This document shows, piece by piece, positions 1-7,528 of a stretch of 14,396 nt of DNA (positions are counted from its first letter, which is position 1; the number at the start of each line of letters is the position of its first letter). Source of the stretch: Pseudomonadota bacterium (lineage in GTDB: Bacteria; Pseudomonadota; Gammaproteobacteria; UBA6186; Azoamicaceae). The position numbers and the translations under genes were made by a program. Below the pieces are notes generated by a model, which saw only the letters and a program-made list of their open reading frames with translations, was not told the DNA's origin and ran no database searches. The stretch is taken from assembly GCA_021848375.1 (NCBI GenBank), contig JAJZUR010000026.1:1-14396 (forward strand), given 5' to 3'.

Positions 1-659
1 CGTTTCGACGCCCCTTCGTCCTTGAACTCTTTTCCACCTTCGTTCGATACATATTGTGTTAACATTGGTTTTAGATATTTTTTATTTATTTTATTTATCT
101 CATCAAAAGCCGTTTCAAAAAAATTCTGGAAATAGGTAATATTGTCATCTTGCAGCCTCATAAAAGTTCCTTTATCCCACAACTTCATTAAACCTTCTTC
201 GATTTCTCCTATTCTTTTTCCTTCAGGGCTCTTATCTCCTTCTATTCGAGACATGCTGGTTCTATTATCTTGTATTTTTGCAAGGATTTTTTCTAAATTT
301 TTCCTCAATGGTTGTCTATTAGCATAACTATTAATTTTTAACAATGATGCATCTATTTCTTCTATTAAATCCCTAAAGGCGACATTTTTATAAAAATCCA
401 CCCTCCTATTAATTGTATCTGATAATAATGGATCAAAACAGCGAAACAAATATTCTTGTTTTTTTTCCGGATCCGATTCGCTATTCATCCGTTCTATATT
501 CATTAATATGCCTGTTAACTTCTTAGAATCTAAATGATGATCATTCATTTCAGTTAACAATCTATCTACAAACCCTTTCAGCTTGGACATTTTCGCTGTT
601 GCTTGAATCAACTTTTCTTTAATAATTTCTATTTTTTTCTCTTTTGAATCTATTGGCAT
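1..659 (-). CDS. hypothetical protein, 3' end beyond the window
   Basis: I do not recognise this protein. Reading the complementary strand codon by codon from position 668 to position 3 gives no stop, so at least 219 codons are open and the gene leaves the window at the left edge. The first ATG is at 668, but AGAGGA (674-669) lies directly against it. The in-frame ATG at 659 sits 9 nt from that Shine-Dalgarno and is the better start, giving MPIDSKEKKIEIIKEK. The visible part is hydrophilic and rich in Lys, Glu, Asp, Asn and Ile, probably mostly helical, with no signal peptide or membrane segment. Hand-counted G+C over 1-660 is about 31% (206/660), against roughly 45-55% in two sampled hslU lines. 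Low G+C plus an orphan charged helical protein would fit a horizontally acquired gene or a secreted effector of a host-associated bacterium, but no effector motif is visible. A weak TATACA -10-like box lies at 694-689. Confidence 0.6.
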   Translation of the reverse strand, partial: MPIDSKEKKIEIIKEKLIQATAKMSKLKGFVDRLLTEMNDHHLDSKKLTGILMNIERMNSESDPEKKQEYLFRCFDPLLSDTINRRVDFYKNVAFRDLIEEIDASLLKINSYANRQPLRKNLEKILAKIQDNRTSMSRIEGDKSPEGKRIGEIEEGLMKLWDKGTFMRLQDDNITYFQNFFETAFDEINKINKKYLKPMLTQYVSNEGGKEFKDEGASK

Positions 660-668
660 ATTAACCAT

Positions 669-674
669 TCCTCT
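669..674 (-). promoter_or_regulatory. ribosome binding site that decides between two ATGs
   Basis: AGAGGA abuts the ATG at 668 with no spacing but stands 9 nt from the in-frame ATG at 659. This favours initiation at 659 and removes three residues (MVN) from the longest reading. Confidence 0.5.
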
Positions 675-756
675 TAATTAAAGGATTCTGTATAGCGTCT
701 TAGATACCAAGTCATTGCGTAAGTTCCCAAAAACAGGGCTTTAATTTTTTGCAACG

Positions 757-765
757 TGATACAAT
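757..765 (+). promoter_or_regulatory. candidate extended -10 promoter for the aldo/keto reductase gene
   Basis: TGATACAAT has the TGn extension and a -10 hexamer (TACAAT, 760-765) one mismatch from consensus, in the divergent spacer 84 nt before the reductase start. No good -35 hexamer lies at 16-18 nt, as is usual for extended -10 promoters. Seen by eye only. Confidence 0.35.
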
Positions 766-848
766 GATGTTTTGGGGTAAGATGGATGACCAATATTGAA
801 ACAAAAGGAGCTAGTTAAGCCTTACAGCTACGTTAAGGAGATAAATCT

Positions 849-1667
849 ATGCATATACAACAACAAAACATCGGCAATACCGGGATAAAAGTATCAGTCA
901 TCGGACTCGGAACCACGAAATATGGTCGTAATGAAAAGGTGAAATACCCGCATCCGTTTGCGATCCCGAATGATGCCCAATTGGTCGAATTATTAGAGAC
1001 GGCTCAGGCGCTTGGAATTAATTTGATTGATACAGCACCCGCTTATGGCAACAGTGAAGAACGAATTGGGGAATTGTTCAAAAAAAAGAAGATGCGAAAA
1101 GAATGGGTGATCAGCACCAAAGTGGGTGAAGAATTTGTGAATGGGGAATCGATATACGATTTTACGCCTGAGGCAGCAAGACTTAGTATTGAACGCAGTT
1201 TGAGGAGATTATATACCGATTATCTCGATATTGTCTTGGTACATTCAGATGGCAATGATATTTACAATATTGAACACTTCGGGATCTTTCAATATTTGGC
1301 GGAATTAAAGCAACAAGGCTTAATCCGCGCTTTTGGCATGTCGACCAAAACGGCTGCAGGCGGCATTCGAACCATACAAGAAGCTGATATTGCCATGGTG
1401 GGTTTTAATGCGCTCTATACTGCAGAACGCCCAGCTATTCAGGAAGCCTATAAATTAAATAAAGGTATTTTGGTAAAAAAGGCATTGGATAGCGGTTATA
1501 TCCAAAAATTTGAAGGGGCAGAGCCCATTAAAACGGCGTTAAGTTTTATTCTACAAGAACCTGGTGTGAGCAGCATTATTTTGGGAACGATTAATCCAGA
1601 ACATCTGCGCCAAAATGTGGCAGCGATAACGACTATACCGTCGTCAGCTGATCTTTTTTCGTCGTAA
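849..1667 (+). CDS. aldo/keto reductase family oxidoreductase
   Basis: A 272-residue NADPH-dependent carbonyl reductase of the aldo/keto reductase superfamily, cytoplasmic (TIM barrel). The full catalytic tetrad is visible: Asp61 and Tyr66 in DTAPAYGNSEERIGE, Lys91 in STKVG, and His132 in VLVHSDG. SSIILGTINPEHLRQN near the C-terminus (241-256) is the cofactor-binding end of the barrel in this family. The start is supported by AAGGAG at 835-840, 8 nt upstream. The physiological substrate cannot be told; the sequence resembles the general bacterial 'predicted oxidoreductase' group rather than a named enzyme. The gene is alone on this strand and ends inside the 3' end of convergent hldE, sharing 35 bp (1633-1667). 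Its last twelve or so residues (TTIPSSADLFSS) are therefore encoded by the same DNA as the hldE tail. Confidence 0.9.
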   Translation: MHIQQQNIGNTGIKVSVIGLGTTKYGRNEKVKYPHPFAIPNDAQLVELLETAQALGINLIDTAPAYGNSEERIGELFKKKKMRKEWVISTKVGEEFVNGESIYDFTPEAARLSIERSLRRLYTDYLDIVLVHSDGNDIYNIEHFGIFQYLAELKQQGLIRAFGMSTKTAAGGIRTIQEADIAMVGFNALYTAERPAIQEAYKLNKGILVKKALDSGYIQKFEGAEPIKTALSFILQEPGVSSIILGTINPEHLRQNVAAITTIPSSADLFSS

Positions 1668-3084
1668 TGGTTTCTATCACTTTCGTTGTGGAGCACCCTT
1701 CTTTTAAACTTAACAGCTGCACTTCACCCCCTTGACTCAACACAAATTGCGCACCGGGTAACGCTTCAATTTCTTTATAATCGCCGCCCTTCACTAAGAC
1801 GTGTGGTGCGAGCAGCCGAATAATCCGCTCTGGTGTGTCTTCACTAAAGGAAACCACCCAATCAATCGAGCGTAATCCGGCTAAAACATTCATGCGATTT
1901 TCTAAACTATTGATGGGTCTATCGGCGCCTTTTAATTTTGCAACCGAATTATCATCGTTAACCGCCACAATCACCCGATCCCCTAAACGTTTTGCTTCTT
2001 CTAAATACAGTACATGGCCAGAATGTAAAATATCAAAACATCCATTGGTAAATACGATACGCTCGCCTCTCGCTTTACTGATCCGAACGGCTGCCATTAA
2101 ATTTTCTTCCGTCATTACGCCTAACGGCAGCGTTTTATCTTTTCCGATGGCAATTTCTAATTCATGAACGGAAACCGTTGCTGCCCCAAGTTTGCCAACC
2201 ACAATCCCAGCGGCAATATTGCCTAAGGCTGCCGCTTCTTCAATACTCATTCCCGCTGCCAAAGCAACCGCTAATACGGCGATCACCGTATCTCCCGCAC
2301 CGGTTACATCATGCACTTCTCTTGCGACCGCCGGGATATGCGTGACGGTACCATTTGCTGTTATAACGGATAAACCATGCTCAGAGCGTGTTATGACTAA
2401 TGCCCCAATGTCATATTGGGCTAATAATCGACGTGCTTTCTCAACCATGATTTCAGGCGTTGCCGAAACACCGACAACGGCTTCAAATTCTTTTAGATTC
2501 GGAGTAATAACCGATGCGCCGCGATAGATAGAATAATCACTGGATTTAGGATCAACGACCACCGGAATATTTTTTGCTTGCGCTAAGGCAATCAATTCTG
2601 CCGAATGAGAAAGCGTGCCTTTCCCATAATCAGATAAAATCACCACATCCGTCTCTTCAAGCGCGCGAACATAGTTATTTTTTAAAACTGGAAATCCAGA
2701 AATATTTGAAAATAATCTTTCTTGATCTAAGCGGATCATTTGTTGATTACGGCTTAATATTCGTAATTTGGTAATCGTTGTATGCAGCGGAATTTTTTCT
2801 AATTGATAAGATACACCCTGTTTTTGGAGCAGCGTTTCTAAAGTAACCGCTGCGCCATCCGAACCAATGAGACCTAACAAATGCGGATGAGAACCAAGCG
2901 CTGCCACGCCTAAGGCCACATTCGCAGCACCGCCCGGCCGCTCGTCGATATGACTAACATGAACCACTGGAACCGGCGCTTCTGGTGAAATGCGCGATGT
3001 CCCGCCATGCCAGTATTGATCAAGCATGACATCGCCAATAATTAAAACTCTGATGTGATTAAAATTAAAATTTGATAACATCAT
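1633..3084 (-). CDS. hldE: bifunctional heptose-7-phosphate kinase / heptose-1-phosphate adenylyltransferase
   Basis: HldE (RfaE) carries out two steps of ADP-L-glycero-D-manno-heptose synthesis in the cytoplasm: phosphorylation of heptose 7-phosphate at C1, then AMP transfer from ATP to heptose 1-phosphate. At 483 residues it matches the fused enzyme (E. coli about 477). The N-terminal ribokinase/PfkB domain (about 10-320) shows the early Gly-Gly motif (RPGGAANVA, 49-57) and the kinase signature DVTGAGDTVIAV (259-270) with catalytic Asp265. The C-terminal nucleotidyltransferase domain (about 340-475) shows NGCFDILHSGH (347-357), KGGDY (432-436) and STTKVI (465-470). It is last in the LPS operon, starting 2 nt after the GT2 stop; ATGATG gives two adjacent candidate starts (3084, 3081). 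Its 3' end overlaps the convergent aldo/keto reductase gene by 35 bp. Both domains look intact. Confidence 0.97.
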   Translation of the reverse strand: MMLSNFNFNHIRVLIIGDVMLDQYWHGGTSRISPEAPVPVVHVSHIDERPGGAANVALGVAALGSHPHLLGLIGSDGAAVTLETLLQKQGVSYQLEKIPLHTTITKLRILSRNQQMIRLDQERLFSNISGFPVLKNNYVRALEETDVVILSDYGKGTLSHSAELIALAQAKNIPVVVDPKSSDYSIYRGASVITPNLKEFEAVVGVSATPEIMVEKARRLLAQYDIGALVITRSEHGLSVITANGTVTHIPAVAREVHDVTGAGDTVIAVLAVALAAGMSIEEAAALGNIAAGIVVGKLGAATVSVHELEIAIGKDKTLPLGVMTEENLMAAVRISKARGERIVFTNGCFDILHSGHVLYLEEAKRLGDRVIVAVNDDNSVAKLKGADRPINSLENRMNVLAGLRSIDWVVSFSEDTPERIIRLLAPHVLVKGGDYKEIEALPGAQFVLSQGGEVQLLSLKEGCSTTKVIETITTKKDQLTTV

Positions 3085-3086
3085 TT

Positions 3087-3920
3087 TTATAAACCGTATT
3101 GATTTAAACCTACTTCAGCACAAAGCTGTATTCCCGTTTGCCGCGTTTTTAAACGTGCCCAGTTATCCCGTTCTTTAGTTCTATCATTTTCAGGATGCCA
3201 AAGATGAATCACTGGGACATGAAAACGCCCGCTTTTGCGTTGTACCCCAGAGCGTAGTAATCGAATAATGAGATCCGAATCTTCATAACCCCAGCCGACA
3301 AATTTTTCTTCCCAGCCATTCACATTGGCGAGATCACTTTTCCATATGGCAAGATTGCAACCTTTGGCACCCTTCCAACGAAAAGAGGTCTTTACTTGTA
3401 ACCATTTCCGAGATAAAGATAAAAAGGGCAACACCCGATTACAGTGTCCTGCAAGCCGCGCCACACACCACCGCCAAAACGACCATCGATGCAAAGGTAA
3501 AGTGTGCGATAAGGCCGTCAACGTAAAATTCTTGCTCAGCAATACGCGATTGCCAACCACGAAGGTTCTGGGCTCTGCTAACTTAAAATGGTTTTCCACA
3601 AAATCATCTCTTGGTATACAATCCCCATCCAAAAATACAAGGTAATTGCCTTCTGCTGCCAATACCGCTTTGTTTCGAATGGCGGCGGCTCGAAAGCCTT
3701 CGTCTGGCTGCCAAATATGTAAGATGGGAACATTAACCCCTTGTTTCATATCTCGAATAAGCTTTGCCGTCTCCTCTCCCGATCCATCATCTGCCACCAG
3801 AATCTCATAAGAGAGGGTAGTCTTCTGCTCAATCAGGGCTTTTAGTACTGCTCGCAGCGCCTGCGGCCAATTATAAGTGGTTACGATCACTGAAATTTTG
3901 GCGGGCAATTGATTATTCAC
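3087..3920 (-). CDS. GT2 family glycosyltransferase with galactosyltransferase-type C-terminus
   Basis: A 277-residue GT-A fold, family 2 glycosyltransferase, probably adding a sugar to the LPS core at the inner face of the inner membrane. The N-terminus has the nucleotide-sugar fold SVIVTTYN (10-17) and ADDGS (43-47). The metal-binding DxD is FLDGD (Asp98, Asp100). The acceptor side has GWGYEDSDL (209-217), with the Glu/Asp pair typical of the galactosyltransferase C-terminal (Glyco_transf_7C) domain, and HLWHP (239-243). There is no membrane segment. The start is GTG at 3920, overlapping the TGA of the upstream ligase gene as GTGA (4 nt); AAGGA at 3933-3929, 8 nt upstream, supports it, and the only ATG lies far inside. 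Donor and acceptor cannot be read from the sequence. The position between an O-antigen ligase and hldE implies an LPS role. Confidence 0.88.
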   Translation of the reverse strand: MNNQLPAKISVIVTTYNWPQALRAVLKALIEQKTTLSYEILVADDGSGEETAKLIRDMKQGVNVPILHIWQPDEGFRAAAIRNKAVLAAEGNYLVFLDGDCIPRDDFVENHFKLAEPRTFVVGNRVLLSKNFTLTALSHTLPLHRWSFWRWCVARLAGHCNRVLPFLSLSRKWLQVKTSFRWKGAKGCNLAIWKSDLANVNGWEEKFVGWGYEDSDLIIRLLRSGVQRKSGRFHVPVIHLWHPENDRTKERDNWARLKTRQTGIQLCAEVGLNQYGL

Positions 3921-5152
3921 ACGAAAGATCCTTCTTTACGTTTAAGAGCACCAAATGAGAACGCTATTATTATCACGAAAAAGTAACCAGAAGTAAAATC
4001 CAACAACCAAGAGTTAGCTAAGCATCCCAATATCATAGCGCCCAAAGCCCCTTGTGCGATCCATTGCTCAGGTTTTGGTAAACGGAAACTGAGTTTGCCA
4101 AGCAGGATAAAAAAGCCGATGAATGCAGCAAAACCAAATAACCCCAATTGAAAGAAAATGTTTAAATATTCATTATGCGGATTATCGGTCAATAACAATT
4201 GATTGGCAGTAGCATGAGTCTCATAGACTGAACGAAAACTCCCTGTGCCATAGCCAAACCACGGATGTTGCTTGGCAAGATCCCACGTTTGTGTAAAAAA
4301 TTCTAACCGAGCCCCAACGGAAGTGTTCGAGTCTCCCGCTTGATATTGTTCAATATTGTTAATAACTAAACCAAACCCCTCTTGTAGGGGGTAAGACAGT
4401 TTAAATGCTAAACCGACGAGTAAGATTAAGCCGATGGTTCCTAAGATTATCCCTTTAAACGAAATTCTTTGTAAAAAAAATAACAACCATAACAGGGCAA
4501 AAATTATGTAACCCGTGCGCCCTTTGCTCATAAAAAATACGTAAAACACAAAGCCGCTTAAAAGGCAACTTAAGGCAAACCGTTCCCATCCATTTTTAGA
4601 TTGCAATCCATAATGTCCAACCACAAAACCGGCAAAAGCCATCATAAAATTGGTATAGATATGATCTTTAAACACACAAGCTTCTGTAAAACGTGTAGAA
4701 ATCGGTAGATTGGCATAAAGCTTTAGCATACTCAAAATCAAGGTTAACAGCATCGCGCCGACGAAGGCTGCCATTCCGGAACGACGCCATTTTTCTTCCA
4801 TAAAAAGCGGTAACAAGAAAGGCAGATACAATAACTTTCCCATTTTTCCTAAAATGAAGATTTTATCGTCAAGGGGTGCTGCGGAATAAAACGTACCCGT
4901 CACAAAAACGCCAAACAAAATCAAAGCCGCTTTAGAAACGGGATGCGCGATACTGATTTTTATTTTTTCTGAAAAGTTGCCGGCTAAAAACCAATTGATC
5001 AATAAAAAAAACAATACGACATGCGTTGCTGTCGTTGAAACGGGAATCACAAAACCTAATAATACCGCGCATTGCTTACTAAAGTTATCGCATTTGGTTT
5101 GGAATGCATTTTTAGGCAATGAATTTTCTTCGGATAATAATACGGTACTCAT
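3917..5152 (-). CDS. waaL: O-antigen ligase family membrane protein (WaaL-like)
   Basis: A polytopic inner-membrane protein of 411 residues with about ten or more hydrophobic segments (for example 28-57, 75-90, 105-118, 126-147, 165-181, 192-208, 214-228, 235-251, 332-352, 365-402). The large periplasmic loop before the C-terminal helices contains ARLEF (281-285) and NPHNEYLN (324-331); His326 matches the conserved His of the Wzy_C/O-antigen ligase domain. SKGRTGY (209-215) carries a conserved Arg. Such enzymes transfer undecaprenyl-linked polysaccharide onto lipid A-core in the periplasm. Wzy polymerases share the fold, so ligase rather than polymerase is inferred from the waaC/waaF neighbours. 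The start is ATG at 5152, overlapping the waaC TAA by one base (TAATG). A longer frame back to 5221 would lie inside waaC and begins with an implausible non-membrane leader. The 3' end overlaps the GT2 gene by 4 nt. Confidence 0.85.
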   Translation of the reverse strand: MSTVLLSEENSLPKNAFQTKCDNFSKQCAVLLGFVIPVSTTATHVVLFFLLINWFLAGNFSEKIKISIAHPVSKAALILFGVFVTGTFYSAAPLDDKIFILGKMGKLLYLPFLLPLFMEEKWRRSGMAAFVGAMLLTLILSMLKLYANLPISTRFTEACVFKDHIYTNFMMAFAGFVVGHYGLQSKNGWERFALSCLLSGFVFYVFFMSKGRTGYIIFALLWLLFFLQRISFKGIILGTIGLILLVGLAFKLSYPLQEGFGLVINNIEQYQAGDSNTSVGARLEFFTQTWDLAKQHPWFGYGTGSFRSVYETHATANQLLLTDNPHNEYLNIFFQLGLFGFAAFIGFFILLGKLSFRLPKPEQWIAQGALGAMILGCLANSWLLDFTSGYFFVIIIAFSFGALKRKEGSFV

Positions 5153-6192
5153 TATTTTGCCTCCGCCACTTGCCGTTGTAATTGTTCCCAGATAAGTTGT
5201 GCTGGTAGGCTCGCAAAACAAGGGGGATCAATTGATTTTTCGCCAATAATGCTACACGCCCGTTGATGACAAGGCGCACAGGGAAACGCTGCCGACAAAT
5301 TGGTTTGATTTTGACCGAGCGTACCTGAATTTTTAGGATCACTTGGCCCAAATAAAGAGACCGTTGGTACACCCAATGCCGCGGCTAAATGACCCAAACC
5401 GGTATCCACAGTCACAATCCCGCGACTTTCTGCTAAAACGCGCATCGCTTCGCTTAACGTTAATTTATTCGGAACCACAAGCGCTTTGCTTAATTGATCG
5501 GCTATTCTATTCGCTCTCGCGAGCTCAGCTTCATTACCCCATAATAAAAGCACATGCTGCCCTGCAGCATCAACCGTCTTTGCTAATTCACACCAATAAG
5601 ATTCCGGCCAATGTTTGGTTGCCCACGTTGTTCCATGTAAAAAAACGTAATATGGTTTTGGCAGTGCAAACGATAACGCCGGCAATCGAGTTGTATCGAT
5701 GCCATAATCTGGCTCAGTTTCTGGTAGAGGATAACCTAAACCTTTGGCAAACAACGCACGTGCTCTTGTCACCGCATGTTGTCCCCACGGAACCACCGCG
5801 CGTTTGTTATAAAATAAACTTGCCAACGCTTCTCTTGCGGAATGCCAAGAAAGCCCAATGCGTTTTTTGGCGCAACAAAGTATGGTGACGGCAGCGCTCT
5901 TTAGCAGCCCTTGCGCATCAATAACATAATCATATTTTTCTTGACGCACAGCTTTCATAAATACCGATATTTCTTTACACTTTTGGATATTCCACGGTGT
6001 CTTTCGCCAGCGTCTTAATGCAATGGGAATAATGCGTTGTACGGATGAATGCCAAAGAGGTACTTCACTAAAAGGCTCTTCAACCACCCAATCAACACTG
6101 AACGTTTTAAAATGTCTTTTAGCATCCGTTAACGCCGGCAAGGTGTGAATAATATCTCCAAGAGAGGTTGTTTTAACCACTAAAATACGCAT
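5152..6192 (-). CDS. waaC: lipopolysaccharide heptosyltransferase I
   Basis: WaaC (RfaC), a GT-B fold, GT9 family enzyme of 346 residues, transfers L-glycero-D-manno-heptose from ADP-heptose to Kdo of Kdo2-lipid A on the cytoplasmic face of the inner membrane. The N-terminal motif VKTTSLGDIIHTLPALTDA is diagnostic for WaaC over WaaF, with Asp13 at the catalytic position. HGTTWATKHWPE (186-197) and DTGLGHLAAALGVP (263-276) followed by LFGPSDP (280-286) form the ADP-heptose site in the C-terminal lobe. A cysteine group PCAPCHQRAC (Cys305, Cys308, Cys313, with Cys325 further on) lies near the C-terminus; waaF next door has the same layout. The ATG overlaps the waaF TAA by one base (TAATG) and the stop overlaps the ligase start the same way, so coupling on both sides is likely. 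Confidence 0.96.
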   Translation of the reverse strand: MRILVVKTTSLGDIIHTLPALTDAKRHFKTFSVDWVVEEPFSEVPLWHSSVQRIIPIALRRWRKTPWNIQKCKEISVFMKAVRQEKYDYVIDAQGLLKSAAVTILCCAKKRIGLSWHSAREALASLFYNKRAVVPWGQHAVTRARALFAKGLGYPLPETEPDYGIDTTRLPALSFALPKPYYVFLHGTTWATKHWPESYWCELAKTVDAAGQHVLLLWGNEAELARANRIADQLSKALVVPNKLTLSEAMRVLAESRGIVTVDTGLGHLAAALGVPTVSLFGPSDPKNSGTLGQNQTNLSAAFPCAPCHQRACSIIGEKSIDPPCFASLPAQLIWEQLQRQVAEAK

Positions 6193-7208
6193 TAGTGCCC
6201 CATCGAATGTATCGCAGATAGCACACGTTCAGGTAACAATGCCTGCATACACTGATGGTGTTGCAAGGGACATTCCCGCTTAAAACAAGGACTACAGGGC
6301 AAAGACAATCGAACGATATGGGCATTCGCACCTAATGGCGGCGTGAAACCTGGATCGGTTGAACCATAAACGGCAACGACTGGTTTTTGCAGCGCTGCCG
6401 CGATATGCATTAAACCAGAATCATTGGTCACCACCAAACGAACCAACGACATTAAATCAATCGCTTCGGATAAATTGGTTTTGCCCGTAAAATCCCTACA
6501 CCGTTCGCCCGTTGCAATTTGAATCGCTAACGCTTGCGCCTCATCCTTCTTCGAACCAAATAACCAAACGGCCCAACCTTCTTTTAGTTTTGCAAGCGCC
6601 ACCTCTGCATAATATTGTTCTGGCCAACGTTTTGAAGCGCCAAACTCCGCACCAGGGCATAATGCTAAAATGGGCCCTTCCAGATCCATAGCCAGAGAAA
6701 ATTTAGTGATCGCTGCATGCACTGAATCAACATGGACTTCTAAACGTGGATGTGGAACCGGATAGGGTAAGGGAGCATTTTTTTCGATAGCGAGCGCTGC
6801 AAACCGATCAATCATGCGCGATAATTTTTTTTTATTTAAAATTCTATAATCATTTAATAACCCAAATCGACATTCTCCTAAAAATCCAGTTCGTTTTGGA
6901 ATCGTGGCCCACCAAGGAATCAAAGCGGATTTCCAAGAATTCGGTAATACGATCGCTTGTGTATATCCTTCTGATTTTAAACCTTGCGCCAATTGATACC
7001 GTCTGCGTAGATCTAAAACCCCATGCCCAATCGGCATTGCATGCGCCTTCTGCACTTCCGGCATACGATCTAACAATGGCCGAGTCCAATCCGGCGCTAA
7101 CACATCAATGGCGGTCAGGGGGGCGTTTGCCTTTAGGATCTGAAATAAAGATTGGGCCATGACCATATCCCCAACCCAAGCAGGACCTATCACTAATATC
7201 TTGTTCAC
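6192..7208 (-). CDS. waaF: lipopolysaccharide heptosyltransferase II
   Basis: WaaF (RfaF), GT9 family, 338 residues, adds the second heptose of the LPS inner core to the heptose placed by WaaC. N-terminal ILVIGPAWVGDMVMAQSLF with Asp14 is the WaaF form of the GT9 signature. PNSWKSALIPWW (89-100) is typical of this subgroup. CPGAEFGASKRWPEQYYAEV (184-203) and NDSGLMHIAAAL (262-273) with YGSTDPGFTPP (281-291) make the ADP-heptose site. A Cys cluster PCSPCFKREC (Cys305, Cys308, Cys313, plus Cys320) sits near the end. The start is GTG at 7208, overlapping the TGA of the upstream zinc-finger gene as GTGA (4 nt); no earlier start is possible without running into that gene, and the next Met is within the signature motif. 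The stop overlaps the waaC ATG. Confidence 0.96.
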   Translation of the reverse strand: MNKILVIGPAWVGDMVMAQSLFQILKANAPLTAIDVLAPDWTRPLLDRMPEVQKAHAMPIGHGVLDLRRRYQLAQGLKSEGYTQAIVLPNSWKSALIPWWATIPKRTGFLGECRFGLLNDYRILNKKKLSRMIDRFAALAIEKNAPLPYPVPHPRLEVHVDSVHAAITKFSLAMDLEGPILALCPGAEFGASKRWPEQYYAEVALAKLKEGWAVWLFGSKKDEAQALAIQIATGERCRDFTGKTNLSEAIDLMSLVRLVVTNDSGLMHIAAALQKPVVAVYGSTDPGFTPPLGANAHIVRLSLPCSPCFKRECPLQHHQCMQALLPERVLSAIHSMGH

Positions 7209-7408
7209 CTAACTCTCTCTCGTTCTTTTAAGAAGTACTGAGCGCTGCAGTAGGGACAAGTCGCCTCCCCGGTTTGCTCTATTGGCAAATATACGCGAGG
7301 ATGCGCATTCCATAACGCCATTTTCGGCGTTGGACACGAAATCGGGAGATCTTTGTGCCGTACTACATACTGACCTATGTTATCAAATTCCCTGATTTTT
7401 TTATCCAT
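7205..7408 (-). CDS. small CHCC-type zinc-finger protein
   Basis: A 67-residue cytoplasmic protein. Cys25, His36, Cys51 and Cys54 form C-x10-H-x14-C-x2-C, the layout of the zf-CHCC family, whose eukaryotic member is the NDUFS6 subunit of complex I; bacterial members are stand-alone and of uncertain role. The context of the conserved residues (ISCP, HPRVYLPI, ATCPYCSAQYFL) fits that family well. It is the first gene of the LPS core operon: its TGA overlaps the waaF GTG by 4 nt. AGGA at 7419-7416, 7 nt before the ATG, supports the start. A link to LPS is suggested only by position. The family assignment is fairly secure; any activity beyond zinc binding is not claimed. Confidence 0.87.
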   Translation of the reverse strand: MDKKIREFDNIGQYVVRHKDLPISCPTPKMALWNAHPRVYLPIEQTGEATCPYCSAQYFLKERERVR

Positions 7409-7484
7409 ATCGCGTTCCTATGATATACACCTTAAGCAACTGACCTATTTTACCTTACTTTGACCAAAATTATCATTTTTTTTG

Positions 7485-7493
7485 TGCTATATT
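7485..7493 (+). promoter_or_regulatory. candidate extended -10 promoter for the small repeat-protein gene
   Basis: TGCTATATT is an extended -10 element (hexamer TATATT, 7488-7493), 35 nt before the ATG at 7529. TTGACC at 7460-7465 resembles a -35 hexamer but the spacer would be 22 nt, too long, so the extended -10 may act alone. By eye only. Confidence 0.4.
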
Positions 7494-7528
7494 TAGGTTT
7501 GTTAGATTACATTTAGGAGGCCGCCCCA

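Noticed and set aside
142..327. Plus-strand ORF of 61 codons
   Set aside because: It lies opposite the longer open minus-strand frame at 1-659, has no ribosome binding site and no recognisable product.
3917..5221. Longer start for the ligase at 5221
   Set aside because: The extra 23 residues lie wholly within the waaC coding sequence and are not ligase-like; ATG at 5152 overlaps the waaC stop exactly as in the waaF/waaC junction.
5343..5888. 181-codon plus-strand ORF inside waaC
   Set aside because: It is antisense to a strongly conserved heptosyltransferase gene, has no upstream translation signal, and its composition is that expected of a shadow frame.
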